Positions 48,138-58,394 of a stretch of DNA of 64,000 nt are shown here, piece by piece. Numbering within the stretch: position 1 is the first letter of the stretch; the number at the start of each line of letters is the position of its first letter. The notes beneath the pieces are model-generated. The model did not search any database, had not been told where the DNA came from, and saw only the letters and a list, made by a program, of their open reading frames with translations. The DNA lies in the NCBI GenBank assembly GCA_027077805.1, contig JALWTS010000015.1:1-64000 (forward strand), written 5' to 3'. The stretch is from Gammaproteobacteria bacterium. Its GTDB lineage: Bacteria; Pseudomonadota; Gammaproteobacteria; JABHGC01. Both the position numbers and the translations under genes were made by a program.

Positions 48138-50939
48138 ATGAGTGAAGTAACTGCAAAACAATTGGCGAAAACAGTAGGCATTCCAGTTGATCGACTGCTT
48201 TTGCAATTAAAGGAAGCTGGTGCAGTCGTAGAAAGTGAAGATAGTTTAATTAATGAGCATGATAAAAAACAATTGCTGTTACACTTGCGTCGCGCGCATG
48301 GTAAAGAAGGTACAGTGTCAATGGCTGGTCCAAAAACAATTACTTTGCAACGTAAGACGACCGAAAAATTAAATCAGAAAGTAGGAACACAGCAGACAAC
48401 CAGTCGTGCAGGCGGTGGTAAATCTAATGCGGTTAATGTGGAAGTACGACGCAGGCGACGTTATATCAAGCGTAGTGTTGTTTTAGAAGATGATAGTCGC
48501 CGTAAAGAATATGAGCGGGCTCGAAAAGCGTTACAAGATCAAGAACAACAAAAGAAACAATTCGCTGAAAAAATAAAATCAAATCAAGTGCCTGAAGTTC
48601 AAGATTCGCAAGTTTTGGAAGATAATCCAGCCCTTGAAAGGGCGGATACTGAAACTCAAGCCGTAGATAATCAAACAGTATCTAGCAATACTAAAGCAGT
48701 TGATTCTGTAGAAACCGTTGCTGATGTCGATACCGTTGAGAAGTTGGCTACCGCAGTGAGTGATAAGCAACATAACGATACTGTAGATGAACATACTGTA
48801 CACACTGAGCTTGATGATAATGGGTCAGTTTCTGTCTCTCGTCGTGAAGTCGTCGATGCAAAACATGAGACTGCTACGACAGACCTTGCTGATTCTAAGG
48901 CAAGTGCTGATGTTGCACAAACAGACTCTAAACCGAAAAAGTCGAAAAAGGCTAAGAAAAAACAAAAGGTTTCAGAAGATGAAAGTGCGAGTAAGGTGAA
49001 GGAAAAACGAAAATCAAAACTAAATTTTCAGCAATTATTACAAGAACAAAATGGTGATGATGGCAAAGATTTCGATTTTATAGTCGGTAAAAAATCAAGA
49101 AAACGTAAGAAGAAACAAAAAGTTGTAATTGAACAAGTTGGGAGTGATGAACAAAAACATGGATTTGAAAAACCAACGGAGCCTGTGATTAAAGAGGTTA
49201 TTATTACTGAAGCGATGACCGTTGCGGATTTAGCTCAAAAAATGTCAGTAAAAGCAACCGAGGTCATTAAAACTATGATGACAATGGGAACCATGGCAAC
49301 TATTAACCAAGTGATTGATCCAGATACTGCGGCCTTAGTTGTGGAAGAATTTGGGCATCAATATAAAATTGCTAAAGAAGAAAATATTGAAAGCCAATTG
49401 TTAGAATCGAATAGCTATGATGCAGAAATTTTGCCAAGAGCACCTGTCGTGACTATTATGGGGCATGTTGATCATGGTAAAACATCTTTGTTAGATTATA
49501 TTCGTCGTACTAAAATTGCGAGTGCTGAAGCAGGAGGAATTACGCAACATATTGGTGCTTATCATGTTGAAACAGAACGAGGTATGATTTCATTCTTAGA
49601 TACACCTGGTCATGCCGCATTTACTGCAATGCGAGCGAGGGGGGCAAAAGTTACTGATATTGTTATCTTAGTCGTCGCAGCCGATGATGGTGTGAAACCA
49701 CAAACCTTAGAGGCAATTCAACATGCGAAAGCAGCGGACGTTGCCATGATTGTTGCTGTAAATAAAATTGACAAACCCGGTGCGGACCCTGATCGGGTGA
49801 AACAAGAATTATCTAATTATGATGTTGTTCCTGAGGATTGGGGCGGTGATATTATGTTTTGTAATGTGTCTGCCAAAACTGGAGAAGGAATTGATGACTT
49901 GTTAGAATCAATTTTGTTACAAGCAGAGGTCATGGAATTAAAAGCAATGCGGGATTGTCCTGCCACAGGAATGGTTATTGAGTCTAGTTTGGAAAAAGGT
50001 CGAGGTCCTGTTGCCACCATATTAGTTGCAAAGGGTACCTTAAGAAAAGGTGATATACTGTTAAGTGGACAGGTGTTTGGGCGAGTCCGAGCCATGTTTG
50101 ATGAGACTGGAACGCCAGTAGATCAAGCAGGACCTTCAATTCCTGTGGTTGTCTTAGGTTTGTCGAATACGCCAGTTGCAGGTGATGAAGCGGTCGTTGT
50201 TGCGAATGAACGTAAAGCAAGGGAAATTGCTTTATTTCGTCAGGGTAAATATCGTGAAGTTAAACTTGCCAATCAGCGCTCTGCAAAATTGGAAAACGTG
50301 TTTTCTGGTTTAGAAGAAGGAAAGGTGAATACACTGAATTTGGTGATTAAAGCAGATGTGCAAGGTAGTGTTGAGGCGTTACAAGAGGCATTGATTCGTT
50401 TATCTACTGATGATGTTAAGGTCAAAGTTATTTTATCAGGTGTTGGTGGTATTAATGAATCAGATGTTAATTTAGCAATTCCCGCAGGAGCGATTTTGAT
50501 TGCATTTAATGTCAGAGCAGATAGTGTGGCACGACGTTTAATTGAAGAAAAAGAAGTAGATGTGCATTACTATAGTGTTATCTATGATGTTATTGATGAA
50601 GTTAAAAAAGCCATCAATGGTTTGTTAGAACCATTGATTAAGGAACGAGTCATTGGTTTAGCTGAGGTTAGGGATGTTTTTCGTTCGCCTAAGATTGGTG
50701 CTATTGCGGGATGTATGGTAACAGAAGGGGTGGTCAAGCGGAACAATCCTATTCGGGTATTGCGGGATCATGTCGTAATTTTTGAAGGTCAATTAGAGTC
50801 ATTAAGACGTTATAAAGAAGATGTTGCTGAGGTCAAAGCAGGGATGGAATGTGGTGTTGGGGTCAAAAATTATAATGATGTGAAAGTAGGGGATCAAATT
50901 GAAGTATTTGAAAGAGTTGAAGTATCACGTCAGGTTTAG
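48138..50939 (+). CDS. infB: Translation initiation factor IF-2
   Basis: This 933-residue GTPase delivers initiator tRNA to the 30S subunit. An IF2_N module at residues 2-50 is followed by a long charged Lys/Glu/Asp-rich linker (about 60-350), then a second IF2_N module. The G domain has G-H-V-D-H-G-K-T near 441-448, D-T-P-G-H and N-K-I-D. C-terminal domains II-IV follow. It starts 12 nt after nusA. The linker is Lys-Lys-rich between about 270 and 335. Confidence 0.97.
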   Translation: MSEVTAKQLAKTVGIPVDRLLLQLKEAGAVVESEDSLINEHDKKQLLLHLRRAHGKEGTVSMAGPKTITLQRKTTEKLNQKVGTQQTTSRAGGGKSNAVNVEVRRRRRYIKRSVVLEDDSRRKEYERARKALQDQEQQKKQFAEKIKSNQVPEVQDSQVLEDNPALERADTETQAVDNQTVSSNTKAVDSVETVADVDTVEKLATAVSDKQHNDTVDEHTVHTELDDNGSVSVSRREVVDAKHETATTDLADSKASADVAQTDSKPKKSKKAKKKQKVSEDESASKVKEKRKSKLNFQQLLQEQNGDDGKDFDFIVGKKSRKRKKKQKVVIEQVGSDEQKHGFEKPTEPVIKEVIITEAMTVADLAQKMSVKATEVIKTMMTMGTMATINQVIDPDTAALVVEEFGHQYKIAKEENIESQLLESNSYDAEILPRAPVVTIMGHVDHGKTSLLDYIRRTKIASAEAGGITQHIGAYHVETERGMISFLDTPGHAAFTAMRARGAKVTDIVILVVAADDGVKPQTLEAIQHAKAADVAMIVAVNKIDKPGADPDRVKQELSNYDVVPEDWGGDIMFCNVSAKTGEGIDDLLESILLQAEVMELKAMRDCPATGMVIESSLEKGRGPVATILVAKGTLRKGDILLSGQVFGRVRAMFDETGTPVDQAGPSIPVVVLGLSNTPVAGDEAVVVANERKAREIALFRQGKYREVKLANQRSAKLENVFSGLEEGKVNTLNLVIKADVQGSVEALQEALIRLSTDDVKVKVILSGVGGINESDVNLAIPAGAILIAFNVRADSVARRLIEEKEVDVHYYSVIYDVIDEVKKAINGLLEPLIKERVIGLAEVRDVFRSPKIGAIAGCMVTEGVVKRNNPIRVLRDHVVIFEGQLESLRRYKEDVAEVKAGMECGVGVKNYNDVKVGDQIEVFERVEVSRQV

Positions 50940-50944
50940 ATAAA

Positions 50945-51289
50945 ATGTCTCATCGTTTAAATAGAGTAAAATCACAAATTCGACGCTTGTTATCAGAATT
51001 GATCACCAGAGAAATTAAAGAGCCAGATATTGGTATTGTTACTGTTTGTGGTGTGGATTTAAGTCAAGATTTTAGTTTAGCAAAAGTTTATATTACGGTG
51101 TTTCCAGAGGAAAAGATTGATAATACTTTGCTTGTTTTAGGTCGCTCAACTTGGTTATTACAGTCCTTATTGGGAAAGCAGTTGCATTTGAGAATGACGC
51201 CAAAACTAATATTTTTATACGATACTTCATTTGAATATGGGGCAAAAATGGATGATTTAATTCGTCAAGCCAGAAAGATGGATGGTTGA
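50945..51289 (+). CDS. rbfA: Ribosome-binding factor A
   Basis: This 114-residue single-KH cold-shock assembly factor acts on the 30S subunit. The opening R-L-N-R-V-K-S-Q-I-R-R-L-L-S-E-L and the D-F-S-L-A-K-V-Y-I-T-V-F segment match the family. It starts 5 nt after infB. The 90-bp gap to truB contains a 7-bp hairpin at 51312-51328 without a T-tract. Confidence 0.93.
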   Translation: MSHRLNRVKSQIRRLLSELITREIKEPDIGIVTVCGVDLSQDFSLAKVYITVFPEEKIDNTLLVLGRSTWLLQSLLGKQLHLRMTPKLIFLYDTSFEYGAKMDDLIRQARKMDG

Positions 51290-51379
51290 TTGAGAGCGAG
51301 ATGATGTCTAAACTTAGCTTTGCTAAGTAAATAGAAATGCAAATTCACATTTTAGAAGACAGTTAACAACTAATATGGA

Positions 51380-52318
51380 ATGGTTACTGTAAGTGAGATA
51401 TGTGTGGGACTAGGTAAGACAGGTAGAAATATTAGTGGTATTTTGTTATTTGATAAACCAGTAGGGTTAACATCAAATCGTGCCTTGCAACAAGTAAAAG
51501 CCTTGTATCAAGCAAAGAAAGCAGGTCATACGGGAAGTTTGGATCCGTTGGCAGAAGGATTATTGCCTATTTGTTTTGGTGATGCCACTAAAATATCTGC
51601 TTACTTATTGGATGCAAGCAAGTATTATCAAGTAACGATACGTTTAGGTATGACTACGACAACGGGTGATGCCGAAGGTGAAACAACAAATGAAGTCGTA
51701 GTAACACCCTTTACAACTGATAAAATACAAACAGTACTAGCCCAATTTGAGGGAGAACAACAACAAGTTCCACCAATGTATTCGGCATTAAAGGTGAATG
51801 GGCAACGATTGTATCAGTTAGCTCGTCAAGGGCTTGAAATAGAGCGTCAAGCTAGGACGATTAATGTTTACAAACTGATATTAGAAAATTACCAGCATCC
51901 CTATTTAGAATTGTTAGTTCATTGTTCTAAAGGAACTTATATTCGGACACTCGCTGAAGATATTGGGCAAGTATTGGGTTGTGGTGCTCATATTATTTAT
52001 CTTAAGCGTATTGGCGTGCAACCCTATATTCAACAGCAGTTGTGGTCATTAAATCAACTGCAAGAGTTAGCAAAACAAGGGTTAGCGAATTTAGATGATA
52101 TTTTATTATCAATAGATACTGCGGTCACTCATTTACCCGCAGTGTATTTATCAGATGATTTAGTTTATTATTTAACGCTGGGACAGCCAGTTGTCGTACC
52201 TCATGCCCCGACTAATGGTTTGTTACGATTATACCAGTCAACGCAAAAATTTTTGGGAGTTGGACAGGTATTAAATGATGGTAGGGTTGCTCCTAAACGA
52301 TTAATGAACTTGTCTTAG
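51380..52318 (+). CDS. truB: tRNA pseudouridine-55 synthase
   Basis: This 312-residue protein makes pseudouridine 55 in the tRNA T-loop. The catalytic Asp is Asp55 in G-H-T-G-S-L-D-P-L-A-E-G; K-G-T-Y-I-R-T-L and the C-terminal PUA-like region are present. Start choice is uncertain: the ATG at 51380 gives residues M-V-T-V-S-E-I-C before the conserved G-R-N-I-S-G. A GTG at 51404, with AAGTGAG 6 nt upstream, would give the more family-like M-G-L-G-K-T-G-R. Confidence 0.93.
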   Translation: MVTVSEICVGLGKTGRNISGILLFDKPVGLTSNRALQQVKALYQAKKAGHTGSLDPLAEGLLPICFGDATKISAYLLDASKYYQVTIRLGMTTTTGDAEGETTNEVVVTPFTTDKIQTVLAQFEGEQQQVPPMYSALKVNGQRLYQLARQGLEIERQARTINVYKLILENYQHPYLELLVHCSKGTYIRTLAEDIGQVLGCGAHIIYLKRIGVQPYIQQQLWSLNQLQELAKQGLANLDDILLSIDTAVTHLPAVYLSDDLVYYLTLGQPVVVPHAPTNGLLRLYQSTQKFLGVGQVLNDGRVAPKRLMNLS

Positions 52319-52365
52319 GTTTAAATTTATATATTTTGGTTATTATATATTTAAGGTAGAAAAAA

Positions 52366-52635
52366 ATGGCATTAAATGCAGCAAATAAATTGGACATTAT
52401 CAAAGATTTTCAATTATCCGAAACCGATACGGGATCACCAGAGGTTCAAATTGCCTTGTTATCAGCACGTATTGATTATTTAACTCAACATTTTAATTCA
52501 CATAAAAAAGATCATCATTCTCGTCGAGGTTTGGTTAAAATTGTTAATCAACGTCGTAAATTATTGGATTATATTAAACGTAAAAATGCCGAACGTTATC
52601 AGACTATTATCTCAAGACTTGGTTTGCGCCGTTAG
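52366..52635 (+). CDS. rpsO: Small ribosomal subunit protein uS15
   Basis: This 89-residue primary 16S rRNA-binding protein has the family motifs [18 protein letters not shown] and R-R-K-L-L-D-Y. The conserved order truB-rpsO-pnp is kept. The 47-bp AT-rich leader has an imperfect inverted repeat that might form part of the S15 autoregulatory site (inference). Confidence 0.97.
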   Translation: MALNAANKLDIIKDFQLSETDTGSPEVQIALLSARIDYLTQHFNSHKKDHHSRRGLVKIVNQRRKLLDYIKRKNAERYQTIISRLGLRR

Positions 52636-52650
52636 AAAAAAGGAAGTGAT

Positions 52651-54729
52651 ATGACACTTATTAAAAAGACGTTTCAATTTGGTGAGCATACGGTTCATTT
52701 AGAAACAGGAGAGATTGCTCGTCAAGCAGATGGTGCTGTTATTATTGATATGGCAGGTACTGTATTATTAGTTACTGTAGTAGGAGATAAAACCATTAAA
52801 GAGGGAGAAGATTTTTTTCCATTAACGGTCAATTATCAAGAAAGAAGTTACGCAGCAGGACGGATTCCTGGCAATTTTTTTCGGCGTGAAGGCAGACCAA
52901 CTGAGCAGGAAACATTAATTTGTCGATTAATTGATCGACCTTTACGACCTGTGTTCCCCAAAGGGTTTACCAATGAAGTACAAGTAGTTGCAACCGTATT
53001 AGGTCTAAATGAAGAAGTTGATCCGGATATTCCTGCGATTTTAGGAACGTCAGCAGCGCTAGCCGTCTCAGGTATTCCATTTAATGGTCCCATTGCTGCC
53101 GCAAGAGTGGGATATAAAAATGGTGGATTTTTATTAAATCCCACCAAAACTCAGTTAGTCGATTCTGATTTGGATCTTGTGGTTGCGGGTACTGATTCTG
53201 CGGTATTAATGGTAGAGTCTGAAGCCGATCAATTATCAGAAGCCGTAATGTTAGATGCGGTTATGTTTGGTCATAATGCCTTTAAATCTGCGATTCAGGC
53301 GATTTCTGAATTTCAAGTGGAAGTGGCACCTACCCCTTGGGATTGGACCGCACCTGAAACCAATCAAGCATTGCATCAACAAGTCGCAAATCTCGCACAA
53401 GAACAAGTGAGTTCTGCATACCAAATTGCGGAAAAATTAGAGCGTCAAAATCAACTCGCTACTATTCGACAACAGCTAGTGAATGAGATAGTCGCAACTC
53501 AGGAAGAACTGACAGAAGATCAGGTATTTAATGCGATTAGTCAATTAGAAAAAGATATTGTTAGAAAGAATATCTTAGATGGTAAGCCTAGAATTGATGG
53601 GCGTGATCCTTATACGGTTAGACCTATTTCAATTCGTACAGGGGTTTTAGATAGAACCCACGGTTCCGTATTATTTACTCGTGGTGAGACTCAGGCCTTA
53701 GTCGTAACGACCTTAGGAACAGCGAAAGATGCTCAATTAATTGATGCTTTACATGGGGAAAGTAAAGAAAACTTTTTGTTACACTATAATTTTCCGCCTT
53801 ATTGTGTCGGTGAAATTGGTTTTGTGGGCAGTCCTAAACGACGAGAAATTGGTCATGGTCGTTTAGCGAAACGAGGTATTCAAGCCGTTATGCCACCTAT
53901 GGATGATTTCCCTTATGTGGTTAGAGTTGTATCAGAAATTACGGAATCTAATGGTTCTAGTTCTATGGCGAGTGTTTGTGGCACAAGTTTGTCGTTAATG
54001 GATGCTGGGGTTGCGATTAAAGCACCTGTGGCAGGCGTTGCAATGGGTTTGATTAAACAAGGCGATAAATTTTGTGTTTTAACTGATATTATGGGGGATG
54101 AAGATCATTTAGGCGATATGGATTTTAAAGTCGCAGGGACTGCGGATGGTATCACTGCATTACAGATGGATATTAAAATTGATGGTATTACCCATGAAAT
54201 TATGGAGACAGCCCTAGCTCAGGCAAAACAGGGACGTCTGCACATTTTAGAAAAAATGAATCAAGTCATTTCAAAACCTCGTACTGAAATGTCAGCATAT
54301 GCGCCTAGAATTGTCAGCTTTAAGATTAATCCTGACAAAATCCGTGATGTGATTGGTAAAGGTGGGGCAACTATTCGATCCATTACGGAAGAAACAGGAG
54401 TGGTTATTGATATTTCTGATGAGGGAATCGTAAAAATATCATCAGTTGATGAAAAAGCCAGTGATACTGCAAGAAAACGAATAGAGGATATTGTTGCCGA
54501 CGTTGAGGTCAATAAAATCTACGAGGGTAAAGTGGTGCGTTTAATGGATTTTGGTGCTTTTGTAACTATTTTGCCTGGACGAGATGGTTTAGTTCATATT
54601 TCTCAAATCTGTGAGGAGCGAGTGGAGAAAGTTAGCGATAAATTAGCGGAAGGTGATATTGTGAAAGTTAAAGTGCTAGAAATCGACAAACAAGGACGTA
54701 TTCGTTTGAGTATGAAAGCAGTGAATTAG
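52651..54729 (+). CDS. pnp: Polyribonucleotide nucleotidyltransferase (PNPase)
   Basis: This 692-residue phosphorolytic 3'-5' exoribonuclease is part of the degradosome in gammaproteobacteria. It has two RNase PH domains (first with [19 protein letters not shown]; second with [15 protein letters not shown]), a KH domain (I-G-K-G-G-A-T-I-R) and a C-terminal S1 domain. It follows rpsO by 15 nt and ends at a strong terminator. The partner RNase E lies immediately beyond on the opposite strand. Confidence 0.97.
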   Translation: MTLIKKTFQFGEHTVHLETGEIARQADGAVIIDMAGTVLLVTVVGDKTIKEGEDFFPLTVNYQERSYAAGRIPGNFFRREGRPTEQETLICRLIDRPLRPVFPKGFTNEVQVVATVLGLNEEVDPDIPAILGTSAALAVSGIPFNGPIAAARVGYKNGGFLLNPTKTQLVDSDLDLVVAGTDSAVLMVESEADQLSEAVMLDAVMFGHNAFKSAIQAISEFQVEVAPTPWDWTAPETNQALHQQVANLAQEQVSSAYQIAEKLERQNQLATIRQQLVNEIVATQEELTEDQVFNAISQLEKDIVRKNILDGKPRIDGRDPYTVRPISIRTGVLDRTHGSVLFTRGETQALVVTTLGTAKDAQLIDALHGESKENFLLHYNFPPYCVGEIGFVGSPKRREIGHGRLAKRGIQAVMPPMDDFPYVVRVVSEITESNGSSSMASVCGTSLSLMDAGVAIKAPVAGVAMGLIKQGDKFCVLTDIMGDEDHLGDMDFKVAGTADGITALQMDIKIDGITHEIMETALAQAKQGRLHILEKMNQVISKPRTEMSAYAPRIVSFKINPDKIRDVIGKGGATIRSITEETGVVIDISDEGIVKISSVDEKASDTARKRIEDIVADVEVNKIYEGKVVRLMDFGAFVTILPGRDGLVHISQICEERVEKVSDKLAEGDIVKVKVLEIDKQGRIRLSMKAVN

Positions 54730-54762
54730 TATTATATTCCTTCGGGGCTAAATGCGACATAT

Positions 54763-54801
54763 ACTCGTTCCTATGCTGTTACACATCGGAACGAGTTTTT
54801 T
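54763..54801 (+). terminator. Intrinsic terminator after pnp
   Basis: A perfect 9-bp stem (ACTCGTTCC, 54763-54771, with GGAACGAGT, 54788-54796), a 16-nt loop and a T-tract. It separates the rimP-pnp operon from the convergent rne gene, whose stop is 21 nt away. Confidence 0.85.
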
Positions 54802-54821
54802 CAATCCCACCGAATTAAGCA

Positions 54822-56861
54822 TTAACCAACACTCGTTGTTTTATCCGTTTTCTCAATATTAGTATTCTTTACTGTCGCAGGTTTTTGGGCAGTTTTATCT
54901 TGACCTTGATTGTTATTATCATTTTGGTTTTGTTTATTACTATCGTTCTGGTTATTCTGGGTATCATTATTTGGGTTGTTTTGATTATGATGTCGTTTAG
55001 ACAAACGATAGTTCCGTTTGCGAGGACGATTAGAACGGGAGCGGGGACGTCTTTGTTGTTTTGGTGAATTTTCTTTGTTATTAAGCTCAGGTTTTACCTG
55101 CTCAGTGTTTTCGTTTTTCTCATCTTTCTCACTATCACCATTACTACTCGTATTTGTATCATTGCTATCGTCCGTTGTTGCCGTATTTTCTAGTTTTTCA
55201 TTATCTTTCTCACCACTAAAAATTGATAACAAACGCTGTATTAATGGAACGGCTTCTTTTTTAGACGGTGGTTGTGCGGATGGAATAATTGACTTAACCG
55301 TTGGTTCACTTTCATTGCTACTCTTGAACGAAGATCTAGTAATTTCTAAGCTTGGTTTTTCTAATTGTTCTACTAAACGATTAGAATGATTTAGTTTTTC
55401 TTTAACTTTATCGATTTTGTAAGTGGGTGTATTGAGATGAGGATTAGGTAAAATCAAAATTGAAATATTTTGTCTAGTTTCTATGCCAGTTAAAGATTGC
55501 CGTTTTTCATTAATCAAAAAAGTTGCTACTTCTAGGGGAAGTTCTACAATAATTTGTTGGACTTTATCCTGCATTGCTTCTTCTTCTAATAGTCTTAGAA
55601 TAGATAAAGCTAATGATTCCACACTGCGAATCGTGCCATAACCGTTGCAACGTGGACAAGTATGTTGACTTGATTCACCTAATGATGGGCGTAAGCGTTG
55701 ACGAGACATTTCCAACAAACCAAAGCGAGAAATCCGACTTATTTGTACTCTGGCTTTATCCATTTTTACGGCTTCTTTGAGGCGGTTTTCAACTTCTTTT
55801 TGATGTTTAACTGGCCCCATATCAATCAAATCAATGACAATTAAGCCACCTAAATCTCTTAAACGCATTTGGCGAGCAATTTCTTCAACTGCTTCTAAAT
55901 TAGTATTAAGTGCTGTTTCTTCAATATCACTACCTCGGGTGGATCGAGCAGAGTTTACATCAATTGGTGTCAAGGCCTCTGAATGATCAATCACAATTGA
56001 TCCACCTGACGGTAACTGTACTTCCCGACAAAATGCGGTGTCAATTTGGCTTTCAATTTTGTAGTAGGTAAATAATGGGGTTTCTTTTTGATAATGTTTA
56101 ATTTTATCAATATAATTCGGCATCATCTGTTGAATAAACTGATAAGCATTATTAAAAATTTCTTTGTTATCTATCCAAATTTCATCAATATCCGAACGTA
56201 AATAATCACGGATTGCACGCAAAATAATATTACGTTCTTGAAAGATTAAAAATGGAGCAGGTTTTTCGTGAGATGATTGTTGGATTGCTTGCCAGATTTG
56301 AATTAAGTGATCCAAATCCCATTGCAATTCTTCAACAGATTTACCAACCCCAGCCGTGCGTACAATTAAGCCCATTCCCTCAGGAATTTGCAGAGTACTC
56401 ATTGCTTCTTTTAATTCACTACGGTGTTCCCCTTCAATTCGGCGAGAAACACCACCAGCTCTAGGGTTATTAGGCATTAATACCAAATAACGCCCTGCTA
56501 GACTGACAAAAGTGGTTAAGGCAGCACCTTTATTACCTCTTTCTTCTTTATCGACCTGAACAATCAGTTCCAAACCTTCATTAATCGCATCTTTAATACT
56601 GGTTTTACCTGGCTGTTGATTGTCATTAAAATACTGACGTGAAATTTCTTTTAAAGGTAAGAAACCTTGACGTTCTGCACCATAATCAATAAATGCGGCT
56701 TCTAAACTGGGTTCGATTCGGGTAACGCTTCCTTTGTATATATTGGCCTTTTTTTGTTCCTTTTTAGGATGTTCTATATCTAAATCATATAATTTGCGAT
56801 TATCTACTAAAGCAACTCGCAGTTCTTCTTGCTGAGTTGCATTAATCAGCATTCTTTTCAT
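54822..56861 (-). CDS. rne: Ribonuclease E (Rne/Rng family)
   Basis: This 679-residue endoribonuclease initiates mRNA decay and processes rRNA and tRNA. It starts [16 protein letters not shown], with an S1 domain (about 36-120). Catalytic aspartates lie in T-P-I-D-V-N-S and I-V-I-D-L-I-D, and the zinc-link C-P-R-C-N-G-Y-G is near 402-409. After about residue 500 the sequence becomes a short disordered tail with an Arg-rich patch ([15 protein letters not shown]) and an Asn/Gln/Asp-rich end. This is far shorter than the E. coli scaffold (1,061 residues in total). The long leader (about 300 nt) suggests autoregulation. Confidence 0.95.
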   Translation of the reverse strand: MKRMLINATQQEELRVALVDNRKLYDLDIEHPKKEQKKANIYKGSVTRIEPSLEAAFIDYGAERQGFLPLKEISRQYFNDNQQPGKTSIKDAINEGLELIVQVDKEERGNKGAALTTFVSLAGRYLVLMPNNPRAGGVSRRIEGEHRSELKEAMSTLQIPEGMGLIVRTAGVGKSVEELQWDLDHLIQIWQAIQQSSHEKPAPFLIFQERNIILRAIRDYLRSDIDEIWIDNKEIFNNAYQFIQQMMPNYIDKIKHYQKETPLFTYYKIESQIDTAFCREVQLPSGGSIVIDHSEALTPIDVNSARSTRGSDIEETALNTNLEAVEEIARQMRLRDLGGLIVIDLIDMGPVKHQKEVENRLKEAVKMDKARVQISRISRFGLLEMSRQRLRPSLGESSQHTCPRCNGYGTIRSVESLALSILRLLEEEAMQDKVQQIIVELPLEVATFLINEKRQSLTGIETRQNISILILPNPHLNTPTYKIDKVKEKLNHSNRLVEQLEKPSLEITRSSFKSSNESEPTVKSIIPSAQPPSKKEAVPLIQRLLSIFSGEKDNEKLENTATTDDSNDTNTSSNGDSEKDEKNENTEQVKPELNNKENSPKQQRRPRSRSNRPRKRNYRLSKRHHNQNNPNNDTQNNQNDSNKQNQNDNNNQGQDKTAQKPATVKNTNIEKTDKTTSVG

Positions 56862-56870
56862 GTATTTTCA

Positions 56871-56894
56871 CCTTGCTTTCGTTGCTGGGCAAGG
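56871..56894 (-). promoter_or_regulatory. Hairpin that can mask the rne ribosome-binding site
   Basis: In the rne transcript CCTTGC (56894-56889) can pair perfectly with GCAAGG (56876-56871) across a 12-nt loop. GCAAGG contains the AAGG ribosome-binding core 10 nt before the rne ATG. E. coli rne is autoregulated through its 5' leader, so a functional role is plausible here. Confidence 0.5.
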
Positions 56895-57170
56895 AGTAGA
56901 AGTGTTGATATTTAATGTTTGTTGGCAGTTAATACTGTATCCTTAAATGTTATGTCTGAGTGATTTTGACACTACTATCCTTGCAGTTTAGGTTTGAGTT
57001 ATTTGTCAGTCCTAATCTTGACTATTTTTTTGGAGTCATTAACCAAGTATTGCCTTAAATATGGCTTTGCAGATTATCTTTTGTGCTTTTTCTTAGTAGG
57101 CTTATGATTTACAATCTGTCTTTCTATCTGTAGAAGTAACGGCTTCTTAGTATTTTGGTTAACAATGCCA

Positions 57171-57199
57171 AGTATAACACCGAATAGTTTTGATAACAA
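57171..57199 (-). promoter_or_regulatory. Promoter of rne
   Basis: On the reverse strand TTGTTA (57199-57194) and TATACT (57176-57171) are separated by 17 nt. Transcription would begin near 57164, giving a leader of about 300 nt. Confidence 0.65.
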
Positions 57200-57240
57200 A
57201 TATAGACATGACGAACGAATAGTATTTTTATGGTGCAAAT

Positions 57241-58197
57241 GTGGTGCAACAATTTCAACAAGTGACTTTTATACAAATCGATACAGAATATCAAGGGCAA
57301 CGTATTGACAATTTTTTGTTTACTTATTTAAAGGGCTTACCTAAGACTAGGGTCTATCGTTTATTAAGAAAAGGTGAAATTAGAGTGAATAAAAAACGAG
57401 TCAAACCTAATTATCGTTTATTAGCCAATGATCAATTAAGAATTCCTCCTGTTACCTTAGCGATAAAATTTGAACCGAAAATTGTATTAGCTCAGTATCA
57501 ATTTATTGAAAATCGGGTGATTTATGAAAATAAACGTTGGTTGGTTATCAATAAGCCTCAAGGTTTAGCGGTTCATGGTGGCAGTGGACAATCATTTGGT
57601 TTAATTGAAATTCTAAGAAAATTGCGTTCGCAGGCTAGTTTTTTAGAATTAGTTCACCGTTTGGACAAAGCGACATCAGGATGTTTATTAGTGGCTAAGA
57701 AAAATAGCAGTTTACGTTTTATTCATCAGCTATTACGTGATAAGCAAGTGAATAAAGTTTATCTTGCTTTAGTGGCAGGCGATTGGGCAGAATCTTGTGA
57801 GATCAATCAACCCTTGCAAAAAAATATTTTATCCAGTGGTGAGCGTATGGTAACCGTATCCGCACAAGGCAAAGCATCAATAACCTTGTTTAAACCATTA
57901 TATCGATTTGGAAATTATACCTTAGTGCAAGCCTATCCAAAAACTGGGCGGACGCATCAAATTCGAGTTCATGCTAAATACGCAGGACATACTATTATTG
58001 GGGATGAAAAATATGGTAATATTAACAAAATTGAACAATTAGCCATTAAGCGTTTATTCTTGCACGCTTTTAAACTGGAATTTGCTGATCAGGAACAGAC
58101 TTACTGTTTTAAAGCCCCATTGGATGATAATTTTACCAATTTATTGGATCGTTTGGATATCAATTGGCGTCAATCAATGAAATCATTAGCGATTTAA
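57241..58197 (+). CDS. rluC: 23S rRNA pseudouridine synthase RluC
   Basis: The protein has 318 residues. An N-terminal S4 RNA-binding domain (G-Q-R-I-D-N-F-L-F-T-Y-L ... R-K-G-E-I-R-V-N-K-K-R) is followed by the RluA-type catalytic domain with Asp142 in H-R-L-D-K-A-T-S-G and the K-T-G-R-T-H-Q-I-R motif. It modifies U955, U2504 and U2580 in E. coli. It starts with GTG at 57241 (tandem GTG-GTG) without a clear ribosome-binding site. Position divergent from rne is conserved. Confidence 0.94.
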   Translation: MVQQFQQVTFIQIDTEYQGQRIDNFLFTYLKGLPKTRVYRLLRKGEIRVNKKRVKPNYRLLANDQLRIPPVTLAIKFEPKIVLAQYQFIENRVIYENKRWLVINKPQGLAVHGGSGQSFGLIEILRKLRSQASFLELVHRLDKATSGCLLVAKKNSSLRFIHQLLRDKQVNKVYLALVAGDWAESCEINQPLQKNILSSGERMVTVSAQGKASITLFKPLYRFGNYTLVQAYPKTGRTHQIRVHAKYAGHTIIGDEKYGNINKIEQLAIKRLFLHAFKLEFADQEQTYCFKAPLDDNFTNLLDRLDINWRQSMKSLAI

Positions 58198-58201
58198 ATA
58201 G

Positions 58202-58303
58202 GTCAGAACCTGTCAACTATTAATTTTTGATTGGGATGGAACCTTAATGGATTCCGCTTATCATATTGTTTGTTCCATGCAATGTACTGTAAAACGGGTT
58301 TAA
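58202..58303 (+). pseudogene. Remnant of a HAD-superfamily phosphatase gene
   Basis: Directly after rluC, one frame reads Q-L-L-I-F-D-W-D-G-T-L-M-D-S-A-Y-H-I-V, then C-S-M-Q, then a few residues and TAA at 58301-58303. D-W-D-G-T-L is HAD motif I with the nucleophile Asp, and the following residues match the N terminus of Gph/YieH-like phosphatases. In other gammaproteobacteria a full HAD hydrolase gene of about 215 codons sits between rluC and sppA. Here only about 30 codons remain, with no start codon or later motifs. The reading is deletion and decay of an ancestral gene. Confidence 0.75.
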
Positions 58304-58358
58304 TGCTTGCCAGCAATAGTGCTAGATAACTTATAACTTTGCTGAATTTAACGTGTTG

Positions 58359-58364
58359 TATAAT
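58359..58364 (+). promoter_or_regulatory. Candidate -10 element for sppA
   Basis: A perfect TATAAT lies 30 nt before the sppA ATG. No good -35 is found at 16-18 nt upstream (closest ACTTTG at 17). It would give sppA its own promoter after loss of the intervening HAD gene. Confidence 0.4.
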
Positions 58365-58394
58365 GTTTAGAGAAACAAGGACGGAATAAGAAAG

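Larger units (their letters stand above)
56862..57240. other. 379-bp divergent intergenic region: rne leader and promoter
   Basis: No gene is seen here. On the reverse strand it holds the rne promoter (57171-57199), an approximately 300-nt rne leader and a hairpin next to the rne start. The rluC promoter must also lie here, but I could not place it. Confidence 0.7.

Noticed and set aside
51312..51328. 7-bp hairpin between rbfA and truB as a terminator
   Set aside because: The stem is AT-rich and no T-tract follows. The operon order suggests read-through.
52325..52356. AT-rich inverted repeat before rpsO as a terminator or S15 operator
   Set aside because: Pairing is imperfect and almost all A-T. 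It may be part of an S15 control site, but I cannot support it as a separate feature.
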